Both the position numbers and the translations under genes were made by a program. Shown in pieces: positions 52,200-62,222 of a DNA stretch of 64,000 nt (position 1 is its first letter; each line of letters starts with the position of its first letter). The stretch spans positions 526,157 through 590,156 of the forward strand of contig CAVXOW010000004.1 of NCBI GenBank assembly GCA_963763485.1, written 5' to 3'. Source of the DNA: CAWCKS01 sp963763485 (GTDB lineage: Bacteria > Pseudomonadota > Alphaproteobacteria > Rhizobiales > Xanthobacteraceae). The notes below the pieces were generated by a model. The model saw only the letters and a program-made list of their open reading frames with translations, had not been told where the DNA came from and did not search any database.

Positions 52200-52328
52200 C
52201 TACCCTTCCCCTTGTGGGGAGTGTGTGGCTTGCGCAGCAATCCGGGTCGGGGTGGTTGCGAGTCGAGGGACCCCCACCCGCCCTCCGCTTCGCTCGGGCG
52301 TCCCTCCCCACAAGGGGGAGGGAAATTC
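52200..52328. repeat. TTCCCCTTGTGGGGAG / CTCCCCACAAGGGGGAG inverted repeat
   Basis: The arms ACCCTTCCCCTTGTGGGGAG and CTCCCCACAAGGGGGAGGG enclose a GC-rich middle (GACCCCCACCCGCCCTCC). It lies between two convergent genes and may also act as terminator. Confidence 0.75.
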
Positions 52329-52407
52329 GCCAGCGCTTCGTCTCAATCAGAAAAGAAAAACGCGCAGAGTGTTGCCGCTCCGCGCGTCACGCGTTTGAAG
52401 CCGGCTC

Positions 52408-53481
52408 TTACTTCGCCCCCGCCTTCACCGCATAGTCCCATGACGCCAGTGCCAGCGGCTTGACCCGCGCTGCGCTTTCGTGTGCGCGCGCGCTTGCGGC
52501 TGTGCCGTCGCGAATGCGTCCCGCGATGCCCTGCAGAATGCCGGTCAGGCGGAACAGGTTGTAGGCGAAATACCAGTTCAGATCGGGAATGCCCGTACGA
52601 CCCGTCGCCTTGCAGTAGATCTCGATCGCCTGCTCCAGCGTCGGGATGTTCAGCTCGGCGAGATTGGATTGCGACAGGCCGACGCGCTGCGTGCCTGACA
52701 TCACCCACTGCATCAAGAGATACGAGAAATCCGCGAGTGGGTCGCCGAGCGTCGACAGCTCCCAGTCCAACACCGCAATGACCTTCGGCTTGTCCGGCGC
52801 GAAGATCATGTTGTCGAGCCGGTAGTCACCGTGCACGACGGAGACGCGCTCCTGCGGCGGCACCGTCTTCGGCAGCCACTCGATCAGCCGCTCGACCTCG
52901 TCGATCTTCTCGGTCTCGGAGGCGCGATACTGCTTGGTCCAGCGATCGACCTGGCGCGAGAAATAGTTTCCCGGCCGGCCGAAGTCGCCGAGCCCGATCT
53001 TCTCGGGGTCGTAGCTGTGCAGCTTGGCGAGCGTCTCGATCTCGGACACGAAGATCGGCCAGCGCTCCTCGCGCGACACACTCGGCAGCGTCTGGTCCCA
53101 GAACACCCGGCCCTTCTCCATCGACATGATGTAGAACATCGAGCCGATGACGCCGTCGTCCGTGCAGAGGCCATAGGTCCGCGCCACCGGGAAACCCTGC
53201 TTGTGCAGCGCAGTGATGACGCGGAACTCGCGGTCAACGGCATGTGCCGATGGCAGCAGCTTGCCGAACGGTTTTCGCCGCAGCACATACGACGTCGCCG
53301 GCGTGTTGAGCTGATAGGTCGGGTTCGACTGGCCGCCCTTGAACTGCAGGACGCTCAGCGGGCCTTTAAAACCCTCAACATTCGCCTTCATCCAGGCTTC
53401 GAGGTTGGCCTCGTTGATCCGATGGCGTTCCTCGACTTCTTTCGTGCCCGAGAATTCTTCGTCCCGGCTTTCGTCAGCCAT
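52408..53481 (-). CDS. Phosphotransferase-family protein (ACAD10/11 N-terminal type)
   Basis: 357 residues of the aminoglycoside-phosphotransferase fold. Catalytic VVHGDYRLDNMIF and metal-binding VLDWELSTLGDPLAD are intact. Such proteins are found next to or fused with acyl-CoA dehydrogenases, where in animals the pair degrades 4-hydroxy acids through phosphorylation. The acyl-CoA dehydrogenase gene lies 218 bases upstream on the same strand, with a repeat between. The two probably act in one pathway. Confidence 0.88.
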   Translation of the reverse strand: MADESRDEEFSGTKEVEERHRINEANLEAWMKANVEGFKGPLSVLQFKGGQSNPTYQLNTPATSYVLRRKPFGKLLPSAHAVDREFRVITALHKQGFPVARTYGLCTDDGVIGSMFYIMSMEKGRVFWDQTLPSVSREERWPIFVSEIETLAKLHSYDPEKIGLGDFGRPGNYFSRQVDRWTKQYRASETEKIDEVERLIEWLPKTVPPQERVSVVHGDYRLDNMIFAPDKPKVIAVLDWELSTLGDPLADFSYLLMQWVMSGTQRVGLSQSNLAELNIPTLEQAIEIYCKATGRTGIPDLNWYFAYNLFRLTGILQGIAGRIRDGTAASARAHESAARVKPLALASWDYAVKAGAK

Positions 53482-53557
53482 AGCGGCACCCTCTTACATG
53501 ACAGGTGTCTTTATTCCGCATTATGCGGGGCCGCGCAACGGTACCTATCCCTCCGCC

Positions 53558-53681
53558 GCTTGTCCCCGCGGACGCGGGGACCCAGTCTTTGCAAAGGAGA
53601 CGCAGCTCGTTTCTGTCGCCCCTGGATTCTATGGCGAAGCAATTGCTTCGCCAGACCTTCGCGGGAATGAGCGGAGCTAAG
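53558..53681. repeat. Paired palindromic repeats between the phosphotransferase and acyl-CoA dehydrogenase genes
   Basis: CTTGTCCCCGCGGACGCGGG continues as GACCCAG; the right partner reads CTTCGCGGGAATGAGCGG. Same family as at 27.05 kb. Confidence 0.75.
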
Positions 53682-53699
53682 AAATTCGCGCTCAGCGCG

Positions 53700-54953
53700 T
53701 TAGCGTGCCGCTGTCGTCTTGGACGGCGTAAAGTTGCCGTGGCGGGCGATCTCCCAGCGGGCGATGGCGCGGTTGTGCACCTCGTCCGGACCGTCGGCGA
53801 AGCGCAGCGTGCGGATCGAGGCGTAAGCGCGGGCCAGACCCGGCTCCTCCGACACGCCAGCGCCGCCCCAGGCCTGCATCGCATCGTCGATGATCTGCAG
53901 CGCCATGCGCGGCGCCGCCACCTTGATCATCGCGATCTCGAGCTGCGCTGTTTTGTTGCCGACCTTGTCCATCATGTCGGCGGCCTTCAGCGTCAACAGC
54001 CGCGTGCGCTCGATGTCGATGCGGGCCTCGGCAATGCGCTGCTCCCACACCGAATGCTGGATGATGTGCTTGCCGAACGCGACGCGCTCGGTGAGCCGTT
54101 TGATCATCTTCTCCAGCGCGACTTCGGCAACGCCGATGGTGCGCATGCAGTGATGGATACGGCCCGGGCCGAGACGCCCTTGAGCGATCTCGAAGCCGCG
54201 GCCTTCGCCGAGCAGCAGGTTCTCGACCGGAACCTTGACGTCCTTGAGCAGCACCTGGGCGTGGCCGTGCGGGGCGTCATCGTAACCGAACACCGACAGC
54301 ATCTTTTCGACCGTGATGCCCGGGGTGTCGAGCGGCACCAGGATTTGCGACTGCTGCTGGTGGCGCGGATTGTCCGGGCTGCTCTTGCCCATCAGGATCG
54401 CGATCTTGCAGCGCGGATCGCCGACGCCCGACGACCACCACTTGCGGCCATTGATGACGTAGTGATCGCCCTTGCGTTCGATCCGGGTCTCGATGTTGGT
54501 CGCGTCCGACGAGGCGACGGCCGGCTCGGTCATCAGGAAGGCGGAGCGGATCTCGCCGTCCATCAGCGGACGCAGCCACTTGCGCTTCTGCTCGCGATTG
54601 CCGTAGCGGATGAACACTTCCATGTTGCCGGTGTCGGGTGCGGAGCAGTTGAACACTTCCGACGCGAACTTGATGCGGCCCATGTGCTCGGCGCACAGCG
54701 CGTATTCGAGGTTGGTCAGGCCGGCGCCGCGGAACTCGTCGTCCTCGTGGTCGTTCGGCGGCATGAACATGTTCCAGAGGCCCTCGGCGCGAGCCTTCTT
54801 CTTCAACTCATCGAGGACCGGAATGACCTTCCAGCGGTCCCCTTCCTTCTCCTGCTTGTGGTAGGTCGCTTCCGCAGGCTCGATGTGTTTCTCGGTGAAC
54901 GCGACGACGCGGTCGCGCCAGTGGCGTTGGCGCTCGGAAAGATCGAAATCCAT
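53700..54953 (-). CDS. Acyl-CoA dehydrogenase
   Basis: 417 residues. Flavin-dependent alpha,beta-dehydrogenation of acyl-CoA. MDFDLSERQRHWRDRVVAFT opens the N-terminal helical domain; RSAFLMTEPAVASSDATNI gives the FAD contact; DDAMQAWGGAGVSEEPGLAR is the C-terminal substrate and FAD region. The type with a DDAxQxxGGxG motif pairs with the phosphotransferase downstream (ACAD11-like). Chain length not predictable. Intact. Confidence 0.92.
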   Translation of the reverse strand: MDFDLSERQRHWRDRVVAFTEKHIEPAEATYHKQEKEGDRWKVIPVLDELKKKARAEGLWNMFMPPNDHEDDEFRGAGLTNLEYALCAEHMGRIKFASEVFNCSAPDTGNMEVFIRYGNREQKRKWLRPLMDGEIRSAFLMTEPAVASSDATNIETRIERKGDHYVINGRKWWSSGVGDPRCKIAILMGKSSPDNPRHQQQSQILVPLDTPGITVEKMLSVFGYDDAPHGHAQVLLKDVKVPVENLLLGEGRGFEIAQGRLGPGRIHHCMRTIGVAEVALEKMIKRLTERVAFGKHIIQHSVWEQRIAEARIDIERTRLLTLKAADMMDKVGNKTAQLEIAMIKVAAPRMALQIIDDAMQAWGGAGVSEEPGLARAYASIRTLRFADGPDEVHNRAIARWEIARHGNFTPSKTTAAR

Positions 54954-55138
54954 GGGACGGTCCTCACTCGTTTAAGTTTTTGAACGACTTCAGCGTTCTA
55001 TAACACGGGGTCAGGCCATTCCAAGCCGGTTTGCGGTGCAGACGCGGTAGCCCAGACCGGCCAATCGACGCGGTCCGGGTTGAGCTAGATCAAGGACTTT
55101 GGCCGTGGCGACGCGCTTCCGCGCTGCGCCGCAGAAGC

Positions 55139-55348
55139 TCACTCGCGCAAATCGTACTGCATGCGCAGCCGGTTTGCGATTTCCTCGGCGCGGCGCTGGT
55201 AGCCGATGAGGTCGCCGGGCGCGTCTTCGACAGTGGGCTCCCAGCCATAGGCGTGATCCTTGCGCACGCGAATTGAGAGCTCGCGCACGCCGATCTTCTC
55301 GACAATCATGTCGGCAAGTTCCTGGGCAGTCCGTCTTTCCCTGGCCAT
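55139..55348 (-). CDS. Short conserved-looking hypothetical protein
   Basis: 69 residues, MARERRTAQELADMIVEKIG onward, ending ANRLRMQYDLRE. Charged, without a membrane segment, with a helical start and end. I recognise no domain. Codon use fits the neighbours. No strong ribosome binding site. Alone between the acyl-CoA dehydrogenase and the tRNA fragment. Confidence 0.55.
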   Translation of the reverse strand: MARERRTAQELADMIVEKIGVRELSIRVRKDHAYGWEPTVEDAPGDLIGYQRRAEEIANRLRMQYDLRE

Positions 55349-55741
55349 GATGTGGCTGGCTCCGGTGAACGATTGACAGCACGCGCCGATTCGACGGCGG
55401 GAGGGCTAAACGAATAGTCAAAGTGAATGCGGGTTTTTTGCGGTGACCGGAGAAAACCGCTAGCGGTAATTTGAGACCAAGCAGCAACTCGCAATGGCAA
55501 AGATGGTGCTGAGTATTCTTCTCCGCGAAGGGTTGCCGAGCCGAGGTTCGGCCGAAACGCGCGGCGTCCGTCTTCGCTCAAGCTTCTCCGGACAATCTCC
55601 GCTACGGAAGGTTGACGTGCTCGTCGAAGCTCCGGCGGCCATGCTGATCGACTGGCGCACGGCTTCGCCCTTCGGGCTACGCCGCGGCAGCCTTCGCCAC
55701 GAGAGGCTCGCCGAGCCGTAGCTCGCGAAGCGAGCGAAGGC
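55349..55741. other. Gap before the tRNA fragment
   Basis: About 390 bases without a gene. The right part (from about 55690) has arms CTTCGCCACGAGAGGC and GCGAAGCGAGCGAAGG around GCCGAGCCGTAGC, another interspersed palindrome. The rest holds nothing I can name. Confidence 0.5.
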
Positions 55742-55785
55742 TGGAGCGGGTGAAGGGAATCGAACCCTCGTATTCAGCTTGGAAG
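55742..55785 (-). pseudogene. 3' fragment of tRNA-Gly (TCC), attachment-site-like
   Basis: On the minus strand this reads CTTCCAAGCTGAATACGAGG followed by GTTCGATTCCCTTCACCCGC and TCCA: the anticodon loop through T-arm, acceptor strand and CCA of tRNA-Gly(UCC). The 5' half is missing; the sequence departs at the anticodon stem. Integrases typically use exactly this stretch, so it may be a left-over att site. Confidence 0.8.
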
Positions 55786-55903
55786 TCCGACGTCTCCACT
55801 GCTTCTTCAACGGTACTTCCGACAAATTGCAGCCAAATAGCTCCATAGATTTCAAACGGTAATTTCGCGGTGTCGGAAGGTTTCGCGACGTCTGGTTTTC
55901 CTC

Positions 55904-57492
55904 CGATTGTGTTGCAAAACACTGATTGAGGCAACTCGCCAACCGTGATTCCGTCGGTTGCAAAGAGCATCGGCGGGAGCGGCTCATGATGGGTCGGCGT
56001 GGGAACAGTCAGGGCCAATTCTTTTATGCGTTTGATCTCGACGCGGTCGTTCCACCCGATCATCTGGTGCGGCAGATCGACAGTTTGCTTGACCTGAGCT
56101 GGGTGCACCGAGAGTTGGCGCCTTATTACTCACACACGGGTCGGCCTTCGATTGATCCGGTGCTGATGATCCGGATGCTGATTGTCGGCTACGTGTTTGC
56201 ACTGCGCTCGGAGCGCCGGCTTTGCGCTGAAGTCCAGGTCAACCTGGCCCACAGGTGGTTTTGCAAGCTCGGCATTGAGGACCGGATCCCCGATCATTCT
56301 GTGTTCTGCCGTGCGCGATCCGAACGCTTCCGAGAGAGCGATGCCTTGCGGCAAGTCTTCGAGGAAGTCGTGGCAAGGTGTATTGCCGCCGGGCTCGTTG
56401 GAGGCGAAGCGTTCTCGATCGATGCGAGCTTGATCAAGGCGGATGTAGATAAGAAGAAGCGAGTCCCCGGCGACCAGCCGATTGCATGGCCGAAGGCAGA
56501 GCAGGCATCCCATGCGGTTCGCGAGTACCTCGCATCCCTCGATGCCGCCCGTGGCGATGAAGATCATGATGAAGACGGTGGCGGCTCAGGCGAAGGTGGC
56601 CGTCGACGCAAGCCTCCCAAAGAAGTCTCGCTCACCGATCCGCAGGCAACGTGGGTTGCCAGGCCGGGCGTCGACCCGTTCTTTGCCTACGACGCCAACT
56701 ACCTGATCGACAACAAGGCCGGGATCATCCTCGATGCCGTGGGCACTCGTGCGAACCGAGCCGTGGAGATTGCCGTCACCCAGACCATGGTGGAGCGTGT
56801 TGCGCGCCGCTTCGATCTGCGGCCCCTGAGGCTCGCGGGCGATACGGCTTATGGTGCGGTCAGGCTGCTCAAATGGCTGGTGGATCGCAACATCACACCT
56901 CACGTACCGGTGTGGGACAAGTCGGCGCGCCAAGATGGCACTTTCAGCCGGGCTGACTTCGTCTTCGATCGGGAGCGTAACATCTACATCTGTCCGGGTG
57001 GCGCAGAACTCACCAGCACCGGCAACATCGATCAAGGCCACATCGTTTACTACAGGGCCAGCAAGAGCGATTGCTCGCAGTGTTCTCTAAAGCCGAAGTG
57101 CACGACGGCGATCGTGCGCAAAATCACCCGTGACCTCAACGAAGATGTGCGTGACCGTGTCCGCGCGTTGGCCGATACGGAAGCTTTTCAGCAGTCGCGC
57201 CGCGAGCGCAAGAAGGTCGAGATGCGATTCGCGCACATGAAGCGTATCCTCAGGCTCGATCGCCTTCGACTGCGAGGCCTGAGCGGCGCCAGGGATGAGG
57301 TGCTGCTCACCGCAACCGCGCAGAACCTGAAGCGGCTCGTCAAGTTGCTTGGTCGCGCCCCACCGTTCGCAGTTACCTGTCCGGCTTAGGCCTCCGCCAA
57401 GCGTTAGTACCGCTAATCCTCAACGGAACAGCGGAGCAAGGGCGCAAAAAATAGCCCGCCGGTCAGCGCAACCAAGTTTTGCAACACAATCC
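55904..57492 (+). mobile_element. IS1182-type insertion sequence, copy 1
   Basis: Ends are CGATTGTGTTGCAAAAC (55904-55920) and the inverted GTTTTGCAACACAATCCG (57476-57493). One transposase gene fills the element. It lies 118 bases from the tRNA-Gly fragment and 44 bases from the next element. Confidence 0.85.
55986..57389 (+). CDS. IS1182-family transposase, copy 1
   Basis: 467 residues from ATG 55986 (GGGAGCGG upstream). N-terminal domain FDLDAVVPPDHLVRQID and GRPSIDPVLMIRMLIVGY; catalytic region FSIDASLIKADV and PLRLAGDTAYGAVRLL; cysteine cluster CSQCSLKPKC; C-terminal RRERKKVEMRFAHMKRILRL. Full length and intact, so possibly active. About two thirds similar to copy 2, with an extra acidic stretch near residue 180 (EDHDEDGGGSGE). 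Confidence 0.92.
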   Translation: MMGRRGNSQGQFFYAFDLDAVVPPDHLVRQIDSLLDLSWVHRELAPYYSHTGRPSIDPVLMIRMLIVGYVFALRSERRLCAEVQVNLAHRWFCKLGIEDRIPDHSVFCRARSERFRESDALRQVFEEVVARCIAAGLVGGEAFSIDASLIKADVDKKKRVPGDQPIAWPKAEQASHAVREYLASLDAARGDEDHDEDGGGSGEGGRRRKPPKEVSLTDPQATWVARPGVDPFFAYDANYLIDNKAGIILDAVGTRANRAVEIAVTQTMVERVARRFDLRPLRLAGDTAYGAVRLLKWLVDRNITPHVPVWDKSARQDGTFSRADFVFDRERNIYICPGGAELTSTGNIDQGHIVYYRASKSDCSQCSLKPKCTTAIVRKITRDLNEDVRDRVRALADTEAFQQSRRERKKVEMRFAHMKRILRLDRLRLRGLSGARDEVLLTATAQNLKRLVKLLGRAPPFAVTCPA

Positions 57493-57536
57493 GCTCGGAA
57501 GCGGACTTCGGAGGAAGGCGTCCGCATGTCCGTTTC

Positions 57537-59103
57537 TGACCGATTTTGTTGCAGAAGTCCGTTGAGAGGAGCCGCGAAGCGTGATTCCGTCATGTTGACG
57601 CGATTCTCGACGAGGTCGATCGATGATGGGTCGTCTGAAGAGTGACCAAGGTCAACTGTTCTACGAGTTTCGTCTTGGCGATGTAGTTCCCGACGATCAC
57701 ATGGTGCGGAAGATCGACAGTACTCTCGATCTGGCCTGGCTCCGCCGCGAACTTGCACCTCACTATTCGTCGATGGGTCGCCCGTCGATCGATCCGGAGT
57801 TAATGACCCGGATGCTCATTATAGGGTACGTTTTTGCGATCCGTTCGGAGCGTTTGATTTGCCGAGAAGTGCAGGTGAACCTCGCGTATCGCTGGTTCTG
57901 CAAACTCGGCATTGAGGACGCTGTCCCGGATCACTCGGCATTTTCGCGCGCACGCAACGAGCGCTTCCGCGATGGAGACGTTTTCCGTCGGGTGTTCGAA
58001 CGTGTCGTCGAGGTATGCGTTGCAGCTGGTCTGGTTGGTGGCGAAGGCTTTGCAGTCGATGCGAGCCTGATTGCGGCCGACGCCAACAAGCAGCGCTCAA
58101 TCGCGGGTCAGGATTGGCGCAGGGATCGTGATCCGGCGAGGTCAAGCCGCGCGGTGAAGGAGTATCTGGCGACCCTCGACGATACGGCGTGGGGCGCCGC
58201 CAGCGACGTTGTTCCGAAGTTCGTTTCGCTGTCCGACCCTGCGGCCCAGTGGACCGGAGCTCACAAGGGGCCGGCATTCTTCGCTTACTCGGACAACTAT
58301 CTCATCGACGTGAAGTTCGGCGTCATCGTTGACGTCGAGGCCTCCCGGGCCATTCGCCAAGCTGAGGTCGGCGCGGCAAAGACGATGATCGAGCGAACAG
58401 AAGAACGTTTTGGTCTCAAGCCGGAGCGGCTCGCGGCCGATACCGCTTATGGGGCAGCTCCGATGCTGAACTGGCTGGTCGAGGAGAAGGGTATCGCGCC
58501 ACATATCCCCGTGTTCGACAAGTCGAAGCGGGATGATGGCACCTTCTCGCGCAGCGACTTTCGATATGATCGGACCAGCGACGTCTACCATTGCCCGGGC
58601 GGAAAGCGGCTCGGGACGAGCGGCACCGTGCACGAAGGCAAGACACTTCTATATCGTGCAAGCAAACTTGACTGCGATGTATGCCCCCTTAAACCGCAGT
58701 GCTGTCCAAAGGAGCCATCGCGCAAGATCCCGCGCGACATCCATGAGCACGCCCGGGACATTGCCCGATCGTTCGCTGGCACCGAGGGCTTCGAGCAGTC
58801 GCGCCGCGAGCGCAAGAAGGTCGAGATGCGGTTCGCACACCTGAAGCGCATCCTGAGGCTCGGTCGGCTTCGACTGCGTGGCCCACGAGGCGCCCAGGAT
58901 GAGTTTGTGCTGGCTGCCATCGCCCAGAACCTGCGGCGACTTGCATTGCTAGTTGCCAGGCCGCCACCCGTTCAGGCTCTGTGCATCGCGTAGCGTTGGA
59001 GTTACGTAGAGGGCGTCAGACCCGGCGCATTAAAGCCGAGGCCCTTCACAAAGGGCTTAACCGCCCGATCCGCCACAGCCGACTTTTGCAACAAAATCGG
59101 TCA
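57537..59103 (+). mobile_element. IS1182-type insertion sequence, copy 2
   Basis: Ends TGACCGATTTTGTTGCAGAA (from 57537) and CAACAAAATCGGTCA (to 59103), with matching inner bases AAGTCCG and CCGACTT. Related to, but not the same as, the ends of copy 1. Confidence 0.85.
57623..58993 (+). CDS. IS1182-family transposase, copy 2
   Basis: 456 residues. FRLGDVVPDDHMVRKID, GRPSIDPELMTRMLIIGYVF, FAVDASLIAADAN, RLAADTAYGAAPMLNWLVEE and the C-terminal RRERKKVEMRFAHLKRILRL follow the same plan as copy 1. All parts are present. Two ATG codons (57623, 57626) can serve as start. Cysteine cluster CDVCPLKPQCC present. Confidence 0.92.
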   Translation: MMGRLKSDQGQLFYEFRLGDVVPDDHMVRKIDSTLDLAWLRRELAPHYSSMGRPSIDPELMTRMLIIGYVFAIRSERLICREVQVNLAYRWFCKLGIEDAVPDHSAFSRARNERFRDGDVFRRVFERVVEVCVAAGLVGGEGFAVDASLIAADANKQRSIAGQDWRRDRDPARSSRAVKEYLATLDDTAWGAASDVVPKFVSLSDPAAQWTGAHKGPAFFAYSDNYLIDVKFGVIVDVEASRAIRQAEVGAAKTMIERTEERFGLKPERLAADTAYGAAPMLNWLVEEKGIAPHIPVFDKSKRDDGTFSRSDFRYDRTSDVYHCPGGKRLGTSGTVHEGKTLLYRASKLDCDVCPLKPQCCPKEPSRKIPRDIHEHARDIARSFAGTEGFEQSRRERKKVEMRFAHLKRILRLGRLRLRGPRGAQDEFVLAAIAQNLRRLALLVARPPPVQALCIA

Positions 59104-59146
59104 AAAACGGAAGAACTCAGATTGAGCACAACATGTCCGCTCTACA

Positions 59147-59712
59147 GCTGATTTTGTTGCAGAAGTCGGTTGCGAGAGATTAGGCCGCTGAGCCGATCTG
59201 CTTTTAACTGGCGTCTTCTAGACACTGGACGCTATCAGCACTCTCTGGCTACGCAACATATTGAACCGGGGATGGTGGCGGCCGTACCAGGGCAGCAAGC
59301 CGCTTCAGATTTTGAGCGATGGCGGCGAGAACAAACTCATCCTGGGCACCTCGTGGGCCGCGCACCTTGATTGCTCGAAGGCGTCGGTCCCAGCGAAGGA
59401 GCGCGCAACATCACGAGCGGCTTCGTGCTCGTCGCGTGAAATCTTGCGAAACGGAACCTTCGGAGCGCACTGCGCTCTGAGTTTGCAACCATCACAGTCG
59501 CGCGTCTGGCCCGATAGATAAGTGTGGTGCCGCCGTTCACGAGTGTCCCGCTCGTCGTCAGGGTCTTATCCGCGGGACAGTGGTAGACGTCGCCTGCCGG
59601 ATCATATCGAAAGTCACTGCGGGAGAACGTGCCGTCATCTCGCATCGACCTGTCGAACACCGGGATATGTGGCGCGATACCCTTCTCCTCGACCAACCAG
59701 TTCAGCCGGCAA
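59147..59712 (-). pseudogene. IS1182-type remnant, truncated transposase
   Basis: An inverted-repeat end (GATTTTGTTGCAGAAGTCGG, from about 59147) is followed on the minus strand by the C-terminal part of a copy 2-like transposase: NWLVEEKGIAPHIPVFDRSM, DGTFSRSDFRYD, then a frameshift, then GAQDEFVLAAIAQNLKRLAA to a stop at 59249. The RRERKKVEMRF block is deleted and the N-terminal two thirds are missing. Confidence 0.82.
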
Positions 59713-60150
59713 TATCACCTTTTGCAATCAAGACACGACGTTTTCGGACTCTTGTTGCACGTCGGTGCTTCACAATCTTGCTTGACGACTTCTTTGCAGC
59801 GTTCCCATGAGGTTTTTCGCGTCGTTGCATATGCGACCCCGGGTCCCCTACCACGCGTCCAGGTAGTAAGACTATTCCTGCTCAGGGCGGGCGGAACATG
59901 ACAGGTTGCCGCAACCCGCCCTATGTCGGTTTGAGTCAGACTTACACCCGCGCAGCTGCGACAGCTGAGCTACTTCCGCAGATTGAAATCGCGACGGCGG
60001 CCAGCCGATTTCTCGGCTGAAGGGCGGCTAAATTCTGCAGCGCAACGAACGGCGCTTGGACGCGACGAGCTGGCGCACAGAAGCCAAATCGCTCGCGGTG
60101 AAGGCGAACCGGCGATACATTGAACGGTGAAATCGAACCGGGCGCCGCCA
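59713..60150. other. Gap with a strong hairpin and a tRNA-like scrap
   Basis: About 440 bases without a gene. AGGGCGGG (59884-59891) and CCCGCCCT (59915-59922) form a long hairpin. Near 59945-59980 the minus strand reads GCGGAAGTAGCTCAG, like the start of a tRNA, but no other tRNA part follows. Confidence 0.45.
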
Positions 60151-62056
60151 ATGGATGAGCTGAACTCGACATTTGCGTGGGAAGATGTGTCCGAGGACTT
60201 CGCGCTGTTCAGGACACTCACTTCTGAACAGCGGCTCAAGGCCTTTGGCGCTATGGTCCGCCAGGATCTCTTGCGCGGGGAGATGCTGGTGGCTCAAGGG
60301 GAGCCCTCAAACTCGTTGTTCGTTGTTCTGCATGGTGCACTTACTGTTCGTAGAAGTGGCGATTCTGCGCCGATCGCCGAAATCCGCGCAGGCGAATTAG
60401 TTGGTGAAATCGGGTTTTTCGCAAATCTGCCGCGTACAGCCGACGTAATCGCTATACGCGACACGAGCGTTCTGGCGTTAACGCGCGAAGCCTATCAAAC
60501 GCTTGCAGACAATTCGCCAACTATCGTTGAGGCGCTGCTCGCGGCACTGGCGAGGCGGTTTATCATACAAACGGCGCGCCTTACCCCGATCCGCACTTCG
60601 CCGAGGGCGCGGACGGTCGCGCTGATTTAAGGCGGATACGAGCCTTGGCCAATCGCTTTTGATCACCGGATGCGACATGAACTTGCGGCGACGGATGCCG
60701 AGGTCCTTGATCTCGCTCGCGTCCAAGCAACATTTCCGGGGCGAGCGCTGGATGCACCAGAAATCACTGACTGGCTCAACAAAATCGAACAGATGTCCCC
60801 GCTCGTGGTTTATTTTGGCAGTCGAGAGGCCTCGGCGTGGACGCGCAAGGCTATCCGCCAGGCTGATGTGGTCGTGTTGGTGTGCCGGGGAAATGCACCC
60901 GCAGGCGCGCTAACAGAGATCGAAGCCTTCGCTTGTGATGTTCATCCTGCGTCAGCGCGCCGTCTCATTCGCGTTCACGACCAGCGCCAAGGCGAGGTCA
61001 CCGAAACCGTGGCTTGGCTTTCTCGCTTGCCCTGCTTCATGCATCACCACGTCGCACTCGAAGATCAGATCGATTTCGATAGCTTTGTCCGGTTTCTGTT
61101 TGGGCGGGCGGTCGGATTCGTCGCAGCGGGCGGCGGCAGCTTCGGAAGCGCGCATGTGGGTGTCTACAAGGCCTTCCGCGAGCGCGGCGTCGTGTTCGAT
61201 ATCTTTGTTGGCACGAGCGTCGGCTCTGCTATGACCGCAGGATTTGCAAAAAACCGCGAGGCCGAAGACCTCGAGCGCGGCACACATGAGATTTTCGTCA
61301 AAAATCGTAGCTTGCGTCGGCCAACTTGGCCGCGCTACGCTTTACTGGATCATAAGGTGTTCGATCGTGCGCTCGCCGATCAATATGGCTCCAACTGCCT
61401 GATAGAGGATTGCTGGCGGCCTTTCGCGGCAATCGCGACCAATCTTTCGAACTCATAATCTCGAATTGATCCGGTCGGGGCTACTCTGGCAGGCAGTGCG
61501 GGCATCGAGCGCAATCCCGGGATTGTTGCCGCCGTTTTATACGCCGGACGGCGCGATGCTTGTCGATGGATGTCTCATCGACAATGTTCCGCTCGCGCAG
61601 ATGCATCAACTTAAGAGTGGTCCCAATCTGATTGTACATTTCGGCGATCCGAAGGTTGAAATGTTCGGAGTTGAATACGCCGCGCTGCCTGGACGGCTCG
61701 AGCTGGCCACGGCGATGCTGATGCCATTTCGAAAAAAACTGCTTCCCGCTGCACCCAATGCGATCAATGTGTTGTGGCGAAGTCTCGTGGCGCACCAGCG
61801 CTACGATACACTGCCCACTGCGCCGCTTGATTATGTAATGCGGCCACCGTTTGTGCCTGGAATTGGCATAACGGAGTTTGAGCGCCATACGGACATTTTT
61901 CGCGCCTCTTATCTCTGGGCGCGAGAGGTCATCATTGCGCTAGAGGAACAGGGCAATTCGGCAATTGCTGCCATCCTTGCTACCGGCAAGGAAACCAAAC
62001 AGCCAGCCACCGCCTCATTGGATCACAGTTTGAAGCGTGAGACGGGAGCTATATGA
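60151..62056 (+). pseudogene. Cyclic-nucleotide-binding/patatin-like phospholipase (NTE/RssA type), broken
   Basis: Residues 1-160 form a cNMP-binding domain (LLRGEMLVAQGEPSNSLFVV, GELVGEIGFFANLPRTADV). The frame meets TAA at 60628-60630, then continues in the same frame as MRHELAATDAEVLDLARVQA, a Rossmann-like linker. The patatin domain follows: GGGSFGSAHVGVYKAF, nucleophile GTSVGSAM, and after an extra A at 61450-61451, LIRSGLLWQAVRASSAIPG and DGCLIDNVP with the catalytic Asp. The usual DGG/DGA is DGC here. One stop codon and one frameshift. Homologues are lysophospholipases regulated by the N-terminal domain. Located among IS debris, so true decay is plausible. Confidence 0.82.
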
Positions 62057-62222
62057 GCACTCAACATTAGAGCGTTGAACTCAAACGGAAGATCCATAAC
62101 CAAGACCGTTCGTGCTGACGCGGACTCATGTGCAGCAGAAACAGAGAATTCTTGGGAAACTCACGAGCGGAGTTGTGGCAAGAATACTGAGCCTTGTGGC
62201 GTCGGCTTCTGCCGCGTATTAA

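Noticed and set aside
22039..53681. CRISPR array or phage att repeats formed by the recurrent palindromes
   Set aside because: Units are dispersed singly or in facing pairs, not regularly spaced, and each is itself a hairpin. They fit REP-like intergenic elements.
59945..59981. tRNA-like 5' half (GCGGAAGTAGCTCAG) as partner of the tRNA-Gly 3' fragment
   Set aside because: It does not match the 5' half of tRNA-Gly(UCC), and neither D-arm nor anticodon stem continues. A split tRNA is not supported.
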